Source: an uncultured Burkholderiales bacterium (lineage in GTDB: Bacteria > Pseudomonadota > Gammaproteobacteria > Burkholderiales > Burkholderiaceae_C). Taken from it: a stretch of DNA of 55,565 bases. The stretch lies in contig CAIZSE010000147.1 in assembly GCA_903935585.1 (NCBI GenBank), positions 1 to 55,565 of the forward strand, given 5' to 3'. The notes beneath the pieces are model-generated. The model was given only the letters and a program-made list of their open reading frames with translations, had not been told where the DNA came from and did no database searches. Positions 46,044 through 55,565 of the stretch are shown here, piece by piece. The number at the start of each line of letters is the position of its first letter. The first letter of the stretch is position 1. The position numbers and the translations under genes were made by a program.

Positions 46044-46108
46044 TGCGCCTCATCGGGGATAACCCACCCGGGCAGTCTGTAGCCCCATTTCTCGGATAAA
46101 GTGATCCC

Positions 46109-47155
46109 ATGACCACACAACACATCGCCATCATCGGAGTCGGCCTGGCCGGCGTGACCAGCGCGCGCACCCTGCGCCAGGCTGGGCACAACGTCACATT
46201 GTTCGAAAAAAGCCGGGGGCTGGGGGGTCGCATGTCCACCCGCGCCAGTGCTTTTGGGAGCTTCGACCACGGTGCCCAGTACTTCACCGTGCGCGACCCG
46301 CGTTTTGAACTCGCCATCGGCACCGCCCCCGGCGTGTGCAAACCCTGGAGCGCCAACGCCGTGCGCGTGCTCGACCCGAATGGCCGGGTCATCGAAGCCG
46401 GCTTGCCCGGTGGCGAACGCCACTGGGTCGCCACACCCGGCATGAACGGCTTGGTCAAGGCTTGGGCTGCGCCCCTGGTCGAAGACGGCAATGTGCAACT
46501 GCAAACCCGGGTCACCCAGATCATGGCCGACCCCGTGAAGAAAAACGGCTGGCAACTGCAGACCGAAACCGACGACGGCGGTCAGCGCATTTATGCAGGC
46601 TTCGACAAAATCATTTTGGCCATTCCCCCCGCGCAAGCCAGCAGCTTGTTGAAGGCCTCCGGCCTGAGCGCCCTGGCCGCACCACTTGACGGTGTGCGGG
46701 TTGACCCCTGCTGGACCTTGATGCTGGCCTACCCCCAAGCCGTGCAACCCGGCCTCATCACCCTGGGCCCGCAATGGAACGCCGCCCGCAGCACGCACCA
46801 CCGCATCGCCTGGATGGCGCGTGAATCGTCCAAGCCCGGTCGCGAGCGCATCGAACGCTGGACCGTGCAGGCCAGCGCACCCTGGTCGGCCGAACACGTC
46901 AACGACACCCCCGAGCGCATCACCGGCAAACTGATCAAGGCCTTTGCCGAAATCACCGGCATCCGCGCCACCCCGGCCCATGCCGAAGCGCACCGCTGGC
47001 TGTATGCCAAGACCGCGCAACCTCTGGGCGAAAGCCATCTGTGGTTCAAGGACCAAGGCATCGGCTTGTGCGGCGACTGGTGTCTGGGCCACCGGGCCGA
47101 AGACGCGTTTGTCTCAGGGCTTGAGCTGGCGCTGGCCGTGCTCAAAAACCGCTGA
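46109..47155 (+). CDS. FAD-dependent oxidoreductase (renalase/amine-oxidase-like)
   Basis: A 348-residue flavoprotein. The N-terminal dinucleotide motif [19 protein letters not shown] is followed by [14 protein letters not shown], and [14 protein letters not shown] and the C-terminal [21 protein letters not shown] are characteristic of the NAD/FAD-dependent COG3380 group that includes renalase. The substrate is unknown. No ribosome-binding site is visible; a TAAAGT-like -10 lies a few bases before the ATG. It precedes gluQ by 26 bases on the same strand. Confidence 0.87.
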   Translation: MTTQHIAIIGVGLAGVTSARTLRQAGHNVTLFEKSRGLGGRMSTRASAFGSFDHGAQYFTVRDPRFELAIGTAPGVCKPWSANAVRVLDPNGRVIEAGLPGGERHWVATPGMNGLVKAWAAPLVEDGNVQLQTRVTQIMADPVKKNGWQLQTETDDGGQRIYAGFDKIILAIPPAQASSLLKASGLSALAAPLDGVRVDPCWTLMLAYPQAVQPGLITLGPQWNAARSTHHRIAWMARESSKPGRERIERWTVQASAPWSAEHVNDTPERITGKLIKAFAEITGIRATPAHAEAHRWLYAKTAQPLGESHLWFKDQGIGLCGDWCLGHRAEDAFVSGLELALAVLKNR

Positions 47156-47181
47156 TTTTGTCCATGGTTGGACGGGGCTCC

Positions 47182-48102
47182 ATGAGCTCGGTTTACACAG
47201 GCCGGTTTGCGCCCTCGCCAACCGGCCTTTTGCATGCGGGCTCCCTGGTTGCAGCCCTGGCCAGCTGGCTTGATGCCCATGCCCATGAAGGCCGATGGTG
47301 GGTGCGCATCGAAGACGTGGACACGCCGCGCTGCGTGCCGGGTGCCGATGAAACCATCTTGCAGCAACTGCGCTCCTGCGGTTTGGTGCCCGATGGTCAG
47401 GTCATCTGGCAAAGCCAACGTGCCCAAGCCTACAGTGCAGCCCTCGAAGAGCTGATCGCCAAAGGCTGGGCCTACCCCTGCGGCTGCTCCCGCAAAGAGG
47501 TCGAAACGGCCATCGAATCGGCAACACCCCAAACCCTGACCCGCCACAAAGAAACGGTCTACCCCGGCACCTGCCGGGCAGGCCTGAACGGCAAACCCGC
47601 CCGAGCCTGGCGCTTGAACGTGCAGGCGGTGCAAACGGCGCTGGGCATGCCCGAGACCACCCACTGGCAAGACCGGCGTTTGGGGGCGCAACAACAAAAC
47701 GTGGGCCGGGAGGTGGGCGATTTTGTGCTGCGCCGCGCCGATGGCCTGTGGGCCTACCAACTGGCGGTGGTGGTGGACGATGCAGCCCAAGGCGTCACCC
47801 ATGTGGTGCGCGGCGAAGACCTGGCCGACAACACCGCGCGTCAAATCGTGTTGCAACGTGCTTTGGGTCTGCCCACGCCGCAGTACCTGCACACCCCCTT
47901 GGTGTTGGGGGCCAACGGCGAAAAGCTCAGCAAGCAAAACGGGGCGCGCCCCCTGGATCTGTCCGACCCGTTGGCTGCGCTCAACCAGGCCGCTCGGGTT
48001 TTGGGGCTGCCCACGCATGCAGGCCCTGTTGACGCAGCGCTGGCGTTCTGGACGCAGCTTCAAAAAGACCCCACTGCGCGCCCCTACAATCCCCACCCAT
48101 GA
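47182..48102 (+). CDS. gluQ: Glutamyl-Q tRNA(Asp) synthetase
   Basis: Attaches glutamate to queuosine in the anticodon of tRNA-Asp. It is a stand-alone class I GluRS catalytic domain: [18 protein letters not shown] carries the HIGH-type motif, the zinc site is formed by CGC ([10 protein letters not shown]) and YPGTC, and the KLSKQN motif is the KMSKS equivalent. The anticodon-binding half of GluRS is absent, as expected. The ATG at 47182 gives 306 residues (E. coli 308); in-frame starts at 47164 and 47158 exist. It overlaps trmB by four bases. Confidence 0.95.
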   Translation: MSSVYTGRFAPSPTGLLHAGSLVAALASWLDAHAHEGRWWVRIEDVDTPRCVPGADETILQQLRSCGLVPDGQVIWQSQRAQAYSAALEELIAKGWAYPCGCSRKEVETAIESATPQTLTRHKETVYPGTCRAGLNGKPARAWRLNVQAVQTALGMPETTHWQDRRLGAQQQNVGREVGDFVLRRADGLWAYQLAVVVDDAAQGVTHVVRGEDLADNTARQIVLQRALGLPTPQYLHTPLVLGANGEKLSKQNGARPLDLSDPLAALNQAARVLGLPTHAGPVDAALAFWTQLQKDPTARPYNPHP

Positions 48103-48836
48103 CCGACAACACCCCGGCCGAAGGCAAAAAGCCCTCCGGCATCCCCACTGATGTGCCTTTTTTGCGCACCGTCAAAAGCTATGTGCTGCGCGCTGGCCGC
48201 ACCACCATCGGCCAGGCCAAGGCCTATGAACTGTATGGCCCGGCCAACTTGCTGAACTATGCGCCCGGTGCATTCAACGCGCCAGCGGCTTTTGGCCGCA
48301 CGGCCCCCTTGATTCTGGAAATCGGCTTTGGCATGGGCGAAGCCACGGCCCACATCGCCAAAGTCCGCCCCGATGACAACTTCCTGTGCTGCGAAGTGCA
48401 TGAAGCCGGTGTGGGCGCCCTGCTCAAGCGCATTGGCGAGCAAGACATCCACAACATCCGCATCCTGCGACATGACGCGGTCGAGGTGATCGACCACATG
48501 CTGCCAGAGGACTCGCTGGACGGCGTGCACATTTTCTTTCCGGACCCATGGCACAAAACCAAACACCACAAGCGCCGCCTGCTTCAGGCCGAATTGGTGA
48601 ACAAACTGGCCAAGCGCCTCAAGCTGGGCGGCTACCTGCACTGCGCGACAGACTGGCAGCCCTATGCCGAACAAATGATGGCCGTCATCAGCGCAGAAAA
48701 ACTGCTCGTCAACACCGGCGATGCAGCCCATGGCGGCTACGCCACCAAGCCGGACTATCGCCCGCTGACCAAATTTGAAAACCGGGGCCTGAAGCTCGGC
48801 CACGGTGTGTGGGATCTGGTGTTCCGTCGCGTCTGA
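48099..48836 (+). CDS. trmB: tRNA (guanine-N7-)-methyltransferase
   Basis: SAM-dependent enzyme forming m7G46 in tRNA variable loops. The Rossmann motif [15 protein letters not shown] (about 73-87), the [21 protein letters not shown] signature and the final [17 protein letters not shown] are those of TrmB. Length is 245 residues (E. coli 239). It overlaps gluQ by ATGA and ends one base before the next start, so three RNA-related genes are coupled. Confidence 0.96.
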   Translation: MTDNTPAEGKKPSGIPTDVPFLRTVKSYVLRAGRTTIGQAKAYELYGPANLLNYAPGAFNAPAAFGRTAPLILEIGFGMGEATAHIAKVRPDDNFLCCEVHEAGVGALLKRIGEQDIHNIRILRHDAVEVIDHMLPEDSLDGVHIFFPDPWHKTKHHKRRLLQAELVNKLAKRLKLGGYLHCATDWQPYAEQMMAVISAEKLLVNTGDAAHGGYATKPDYRPLTKFENRGLKLGHGVWDLVFRRV

Positions 48837-48837
48837 T

Positions 48838-49758
48838 ATGGCCCAAGCGGGACAGACTGTTCAGTTGCCCACGCGCAATGGGGTGGGCGCCAGTGTGGTG
48901 TCGGTCCCGGCGGGCACATGGCCCAGCCTGCTCGACTTTCTGGCTGCACGCATGCCCGCCATACAGCGCAGTGAATGGGCGCAGCGCCTACAACAAGGCC
49001 TGGTGTTGCAGGAAGACGGGCAAAGTGCTTTGCCCGACCAAGCTTGCCAGGCAGGCCAACGCTTTTTCTACTACCGCAACGTGACCGACGAACCCGTCTT
49101 GTCCTTGCAAGCGCGCACCGTGTTCGAGGACGATCATCTGCTGGTGGCGGACAAACCCCACTTCATGCCTGTCACGCCCTCAGGCCCCTACGTGCAGCAA
49201 AGCCTGCTGGTGCAACTCAAGCGCCTGACCGGTTGTGCAGACCTGGTTCCGCTGCACCGCATAGACCGGGAAACCGCAGGCTTGGTGCTGTTTGGCAAAC
49301 GACTCCACGAGCGCGATGCTTACCACGCCCTGTTTCGGGACAAACAGATTCACAAGACCTACCAAGCTGTGGCCGCGTTCAAGCCTGATCTGGTCTTGCC
49401 GCGACAACACACCAGCCGTTTGGTGCCGGGTGAGCCTTTTTTCAGGACCCAAGAGGTGCCTGGCGAGCCCAACAGTGAAACCCATATCCGCCTGCTGCAC
49501 ACGGACGGCGTGCGGGCGCTGTACCAACTTGAGCCGGTCACCGGCAAGCGCCACCAATTGCGGGTGCACATGGCGTCAATGGGCATACCGATCGAGGGCG
49601 ACCCCTTTTACCCCACCCTCCTGCGCGGCAAGGATGAACCCGAAGACTTCAGCCAGCCCTTGCAACTGCTGGCCCATGCCGTGCAGTTTGCTGACCCGCA
49701 CACGGGGCAAGCGCGCACATTCCAAAGCCAGCATCGGCTGCATCTTGCAGTTCAGTGA
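48838..49758 (+). CDS. RluA-family pseudouridine synthase
   Basis: A 306-residue pseudouridine synthase. The catalytic Asp is in PLHRIDRETAGLVLFGK, the motif RKTYQA-like stretch is IHKTYQAVAAF, and TGKRHQLRVHMASMGIPIEGDPFY is the third family block. An N-terminal region of about 75 residues resembles a degenerate S4 domain. The target site on rRNA or tRNA is unknown. The ATG at 48838 lies one base after the trmB stop (TGA-T-ATG). Confidence 0.9.
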   Translation: MAQAGQTVQLPTRNGVGASVVSVPAGTWPSLLDFLAARMPAIQRSEWAQRLQQGLVLQEDGQSALPDQACQAGQRFFYYRNVTDEPVLSLQARTVFEDDHLLVADKPHFMPVTPSGPYVQQSLLVQLKRLTGCADLVPLHRIDRETAGLVLFGKRLHERDAYHALFRDKQIHKTYQAVAAFKPDLVLPRQHTSRLVPGEPFFRTQEVPGEPNSETHIRLLHTDGVRALYQLEPVTGKRHQLRVHMASMGIPIEGDPFYPTLLRGKDEPEDFSQPLQLLAHAVQFADPHTGQARTFQSQHRLHLAVQ

Positions 49759-49791
49759 CCGCCCCATGTTTCAGGGGCTGAGCCACAACGA

Positions 49792-52443
<2,652 letters not shown>

Positions 52444-52473
52444 GGTTTTGATGGCTTTCTAGTGCAACCCGCG

Positions 52474-52479
52474 ATTATA
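52474..52479 (-). promoter_or_regulatory. -10 element (TATAAT) of alaS
   Basis: A perfect TATAAT on the minus strand gives an alaS leader of about 25 bases. The -35 region is poor, and no clear ribosome-binding site precedes the ATG. Nothing else is visible in the 52444-52619 gap. Confidence 0.5.
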
Positions 52480-52619
52480 AGTTTTCGCCCAAGCGCCCTC
52501 TGTGGCCAAGCCCGCAGCTTGTCTTTGCGACAGGGCGACAGGCGGCACCTTGGCCCTGAGCTAAGCTTCTGGCCATGGCACGGTTTGAATAACCCCGCAA
52601 AACACCCACGGAGAACCCG

Positions 52620-54110
52620 ATGAACCCCACCACATCCCCCCTCGCCCAGCTCAAAGACCCCAGCCTGCTCAAGACCGACGCACTGATCAACGGCCAATGG
52701 GTGACGGGCAAGAGCCGCTTTGACATCACCGACCCGGCCACCGGCCAGGTTCTGGCCCATGTGGCCAACCTGGGCCCTGCCGAAACCGAAGCCGCCATTG
52801 CTGCTGCCAACGCCGCCTGGCCTGCCTGGAAAGCCAAAACCGCCAAAGAGCGCAGCATCATTTTGCGCAAGTGGTATGACTTGCTGATGGCCAACCAGGA
52901 CGATCTGGGCCGCATCATGACCGCCGAGCAAGGCAAGCCCTTGCCCGAGGCCAAGGGCGAAGTGGCCTATGGCGCCAGCTTTGTGGAATGGTTTGCCGAA
53001 GAAGCCAAGCGCATCAATGGTGAAACCCTGCCCCAGTTCGACAACAACCGCCGCTTGCTGGTGCTCAAGCAACCGATTGGTGTGTGCGCGGCCATCACGC
53101 CCTGGAACTTTCCACTGGCCATGATCACCCGCAAAGTGGCCCCTGCACTGGCCGCCGGTTGCCCCGTGATCATCAAACCCGCCGAACTCACGCCACTGAC
53201 CGCCCTGGCTGCGGCCGAACTGGCCATGCGTGCCGGCATTCCGGCTGGCGTGCTCAACATGATCACCGCCGACAGCGACAACTCGATTGCCGTGGGCAAA
53301 GTGCTTTGCGCCAGCGACGTGGTGCGCCACATCAGCTTCACAGGCTCCACCGAAGTGGGCCGCATCCTGATGGCGCAGTCCGCGCCCACAGTGAAAAAAA
53401 TGTCGCTGGAATTGGGTGGCAACGCCCCGTTCATCGTGTTTGAAGACGCCGACATCGACAGCGCGGTCGAGGGCGCTTTTGCCAGCAAATACCGCAACGC
53501 CGGCCAGACCTGCGTGTGCACCAACCGCTTTTATGTGCAAGAAGCCGTGTACGACGAATTCGTCCAAAAATTCGCCGCCAAAGTCAAGACCGCCAAAGTG
53601 GGCAACGGCTTTGAAGACGGCGTCAGCCAAGGCCCCTTGATCGAAGAAGCCGCCCTGACCAAAGTGCAACGCCATGTGGACGACGCCGTGGCCAAAGGCG
53701 GGCGGGTACTGGTGGGTGGCAAGCGCCTGTCCAGCATGGGCTCTGGCCAATTCTTTGAACCCACCGTGGTGGCCGATGCCACAGCCGACATGCTCTGCGC
53801 CAAAGAAGAAACCTTTGGCCCCTTCGCGCCCGTCTTCAAATTCAAGACCGAGCAAGAAGCGATTGACGCCGCGAACAACACCGAATTTGGTCTGGCCAGC
53901 TACTTCTACAGCCGCGATGTGGGCCGTATTTTCCGCGTGAGCGAGGCCCTGGAATACGGCATGGTGGGCATCAACGTGGGCATATTGGCCACCGAGCACG
54001 TGCCCTTTGGCGGCGTCAAGCAGTCGGGCCTGGGCCGCGAGGGTTCACACCATGGCATGGACGACTATGTGGAAATCAAATTCCTCTGCATGGGCGACAT
54101 CCTCAAGTAA
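52620..54110 (+). CDS. gabD: NAD(P)-dependent succinate-semialdehyde dehydrogenase
   Basis: Aldehyde dehydrogenase of 496 residues that oxidises succinate semialdehyde to succinate in 4-aminobutyrate catabolism. The cofactor segment ITPWNFPLAMITRKVAPALAAGC, the general base Glu in LELGGNAPFIVF, and the nucleophile Cys in NAGQTCVCTNRF (near 302) are intact; the adjacent second Cys is as in redox-switched GabD enzymes. GGAG precedes the ATG. gabT is not in the window. Other ALDH substrates cannot be excluded, but the overall match to GabD is strong. Confidence 0.93.
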   Translation: MNPTTSPLAQLKDPSLLKTDALINGQWVTGKSRFDITDPATGQVLAHVANLGPAETEAAIAAANAAWPAWKAKTAKERSIILRKWYDLLMANQDDLGRIMTAEQGKPLPEAKGEVAYGASFVEWFAEEAKRINGETLPQFDNNRRLLVLKQPIGVCAAITPWNFPLAMITRKVAPALAAGCPVIIKPAELTPLTALAAAELAMRAGIPAGVLNMITADSDNSIAVGKVLCASDVVRHISFTGSTEVGRILMAQSAPTVKKMSLELGGNAPFIVFEDADIDSAVEGAFASKYRNAGQTCVCTNRFYVQEAVYDEFVQKFAAKVKTAKVGNGFEDGVSQGPLIEEAALTKVQRHVDDAVAKGGRVLVGGKRLSSMGSGQFFEPTVVADATADMLCAKEETFGPFAPVFKFKTEQEAIDAANNTEFGLASYFYSRDVGRIFRVSEALEYGMVGINVGILATEHVPFGGVKQSGLGREGSHHGMDDYVEIKFLCMGDILK

Positions 54111-54144
54111 AAACCTGCACGAATAAGTTCAGCAAGAACCCACT

Positions 54145-54594
54145 TCAAAACATCGATTTGTTTGAACGTTCAGTCAACCCCCGCAAGGGGTTGCCAAATT
54201 CAAAGTCTTGCAGCAGTTCACGGTGAACCCAAGCCACCGGATTGGCCCAGGCAGGCTCTGCCCGCAGACTCCATTCAACAAAAGGTGCCAAAAAGGGCTT
54301 GTTTGTCCAAAGAGCAGGCCTCGCCACCTGGGTGTAAGCGGGAGATGACACCCATGCGTTGCCTGGCCACCAACTCAAGAATAAACAAATCGTGATCAAC
54401 AGCGAGAGTAACCACGACTGGCATTGCTGCAAGAACCTCTGCTGTCGAAAAGCGATCAATAGCAAGGAGCTCAGCCCTGCAAAAAACTGACAAAGATTCA
54501 GCAATCCGAAAAGAAGAGATGCACCCAGAACGATGGGAGTCATCACCGTTTTTCGGTATGAATTTTGCAATTGCTGTTGTGTCAATAGAGGCAC
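54145..54594 (-). CDS. Hypothetical membrane protein (downstream part of a TGA-split frame)
   Basis: A 149-residue frame from GTG 54594, with two hydrophobic segments (about 18-48 and 58-78) and a polar C-terminal half. I do not recognise a family. It is in the same reading frame as the upstream membrane ORF, separated from it only by a TGA and three codons. GAGG lies eight bases before the GTG, so coupled translation of a separate protein is possible. Otherwise this is the C-terminal half of a broken gene. The region is visibly more AT-rich than gabD next to it. Confidence 0.45.
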   Translation of the reverse strand: MPLLTQQQLQNSYRKTVMTPIVLGASLLFGLLNLCQFFAGLSSLLLIAFRQQRFLQQCQSWLLSLLITICLFLSWWPGNAWVSSPAYTQVARPALWTNKPFLAPFVEWSLRAEPAWANPVAWVHRELLQDFEFGNPLRGLTERSNKSMF

Positions 54595-54603
54595 CCATGT
54601 GCC

Positions 54604-54918
54604 TCAGGCTTTTTGCAAATGCCACATGCAAGTCAGACCCAGGGCACAACTCAGAATGGTTAACAACAACCGTGAATTGAAAAATCTGTCCAACCACCGC
54701 ATCAACAACAGTGCCAAGCCCAAACCAGATACCACTCTGCCCCATATTTCAATATCGTTCAACTGAACCGCGGCTTCGCCTAAGCGTAAATCTCCAGCCA
54801 ACTCAAGTAAACGGTGATTAAAGGACAACTCGAATACCGCATACGCCGCCAGAAGACTCAAAAACCAAAGTTGCAGGTGTACTGGATTTTTATTCGAAGG
54901 AGCAAACAACATCTTCAA
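54604..54918 (-). CDS. Hypothetical membrane protein (upstream part of a TGA-split frame)
   Basis: A 104-residue protein with three predicted membrane segments (about 14-32, 59-76 and 83-97). A conspicuous FNHRLLELAG stretch links the first and second. No family recognised. The ATG at 54918 is preceded by a GAAG-like sequence. Its TGA stop (54606-54604) lies in frame with the following ORF; without it a protein of about 257 residues would result. It sits between gabD and tRNA-Gly in an AT-richer patch. Confidence 0.5.
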   Translation of the reverse strand: MKMLFAPSNKNPVHLQLWFLSLLAAYAVFELSFNHRLLELAGDLRLGEAAVQLNDIEIWGRVVSGLGLALLLMRWLDRFFNSRLLLTILSCALGLTCMWHLQKA

Positions 54919-54972
54919 ATTTTAACTTTGTGTATTTCACAGAGGTGCCGCGTATGGTCTTCACATTGCGTC

Positions 54973-54978
54973 TAAAAT
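54973..54978 (+). promoter_or_regulatory. Candidate -10 (TAAAAT) of tRNA-Gly
   Basis: TAAAAT lies nine bases before the tRNA-Gly 5' end. No convincing -35 is found at the right spacing. Confidence 0.4.
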
Positions 54979-54987
54979 CAACCCTTC

Positions 54988-55061
54988 GCGGGTGTCGTTT
55001 AATGGCAGGACTTTTGCTTCCCAAGCAAATAACGTGGGTTCGATTCCCATCACCCGCTCCA
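54988..55061 (+). tRNA. tRNA-Gly (anticodon CCC)
   Basis: A 74-base cloverleaf. The acceptor GCGGGTG (54988-54994) pairs with CACCCGC (55051-55057), followed by T and an encoded CCA. The anticodon loop TTCCCAA reads CCC. The T arm is TGGG-TTCGATT-CCCA. Confidence 0.97.
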
Positions 55062-55111
55062 GTTTTTCCGCTCCAGTTTTTCCGCTCCAATTTTTCTACT
55101 CCAGTTTTCCC
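55056..55111 (+). repeat. Four tandem 14-base repeats seeded by the tRNA-Gly 3' end
   Basis: Units at 55056, 55070, 55084 and 55098 each read GCTCCAGTTTTTCC or a close variant (third unit GCTCCAATTTTTCT, fourth ACTCCAGTTTTCCC). The first unit contains the last six bases of the tRNA, GCTCCA, so the repeats copy the tRNA 3' terminus plus a T tract. Confidence 0.85.
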
Positions 55112-55116
55112 CCCAT

Positions 55117-55143
55117 AAAAAAGGCCCCTTGACGGGGCCTTTT
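55117..55143. terminator. Bidirectional terminator between tRNA-Gly and the CoA-transferase gene
   Basis: A perfect 10-bp stem (55119-55128 with 55134-55143, 5-base loop) with A6 on one side and T4 on the other. Confidence 0.88.
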
Positions 55144-55165
55144 GCATTTGGGGCATCCAGATGAA

Positions 55166-55565
55166 TCAGAAGATCAGCTTCACACCCGTCTTGCTTTGCA
55201 GTACCTCGGGCGTGACGCCCGGGGCCAACTCCACCACCTTCAGGCCATCGGGCACCACGTCCATCACGGCCAGGTCGGTGATGATGCGGTCGACCACGCC
55301 CACGCCGGTCAGTGGCAGGGTGCAGTTGGGCAAAATCTTCATGTCTTCGGTGCCGTCTTTCTTTTTGGCCACGTGCTCCATCAAGATGATCACGCGCTTG
55401 ACGCCTGCCACCAGGTCCATCGCACCGCCCATGCCCTTGACCATCTTGCCGGGGATCATCCAGTTGGCCAGATCGCCTTTTTCGCTCACCTGCATCGCGC
55501 CCAAAATCGACAAGTTGATCTTGCCGCCGCGAATCATGGCGAACGACTGCTCACTGCCAAAAATC
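55166..55565 (-). CDS. 3-oxoacid CoA-transferase subunit B (5'-truncated by the window)
   Basis: The last 132 or so codons of a CoA-transferase beta subunit; the frame continues upstream past the window edge. The sequence [47 protein letters not shown] and the later [22 protein letters not shown] are typical of SCOT/AtoA/PcaJ-type B subunits. The catalytic Glu lies upstream, outside the window. The substrate (acetoacetate, 3-oxoadipate or other) cannot be told. The subunit A gene is expected just beyond the edge. Confidence 0.9.
   Translation of the reverse strand, partial: IFGSEQSFAMIRGGKINLSILGAMQVSEKGDLANWMIPGKMVKGMGGAMDLVAGVKRVIILMEHVAKKKDGTEDMKILPNCTLPLTGVGVVDRIITDLAVMDVVPDGLKVVELAPGVTPEVLQSKTGVKLIF

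Overview
The window reads as a contiguous piece of core chromosome from a betaproteobacterium, most likely Burkholderiales and probably close to Comamonadaceae. The evidence is gene order (rpsB-tsf-pyrH-frr-cdsA-dxr-bamA-skp-lpxD-fabZ-lpxA-lpxB-rnhB, ribE-ribBA-ribH-nusB, ybgC-tolQRA, rlmE-ftsH), a polyhydroxyalkanoate repressor PhaR, and protein sequence style. The genus is not resolved. Most of the window is GC-rich and gene-dense, with stop/start overlaps. No CRISPR array, prophage or insertion sequence is visible.

Layout. 1-4000: ftsH and rlmE on the minus strand, a divergent yhbY, then greA. 3976-8600: carA-carB behind a long leader. 8602-23825: one long minus-strand run, read in the order rpsB, tsf, pyrH, frr, cdsA, dxr, bamA, skp, lpxD, fabZ, lpxA, an oxidoreductase/aminotransferase pair, lpxB, rnhB and a SpoU-type RNA methyltransferase. 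24047-26898: an amidase and an NAD(P)H-hydrate repair enzyme. 26995-31550: rnr, tRNA-Leu(CAG), rimO and phaR. 31738-38282: a plus-strand train ribE-ribBA-ribH-nusB-aminotransferase-ybgC-tolQ-tolR-tolA. 38341-45000: a quinone oxidoreductase-like gene, dnaE, a DUF599 membrane protein, a WrbA-like flavoprotein and a pirin. 45099-49758: a LysR regulator, a renalase-like flavoprotein, gluQ, trmB and a pseudouridine synthase. 49792-54110: alaS and divergent gabD. 54145-55565: a more AT-rich patch with a membrane-protein reading frame interrupted by TGA, tRNA-Gly(CCC) with tandem copies of its 3' end, and the end of a CoA-transferase B subunit.

The most notable content is the pair between lpxA and lpxB. 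Its position and families match gnnA/gnnB of Acidithiobacillus ferrooxidans, which make UDP-2,3-diamino-2,3-dideoxyglucose. This predicts lipid A with amide-linked acyl chains at position 3 (and 3'). LpxA carries Met169 at the hydrocarbon-ruler position, predicting short (about C10) hydroxyacyl chains. In the same run, uppS (normally between frr and cdsA) and rseP (normally between dxr and bamA) are absent.

Other points: the GTP cyclohydrolase II half of RibBA has lost its zinc ligands (RibBX-like). tolB-pal do not follow tolA. Terminators sit directly in front of the greA and cdsA ribosome-binding sites. yhbY and dnaE look leaderless. Several core genes appear to start at TTG or GTG. RNase R lacks its N-terminal helix-turn-helix domain and starts inside the tRNA-Leu promoter. 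No gene-free stretch exceeds about 225 bases.
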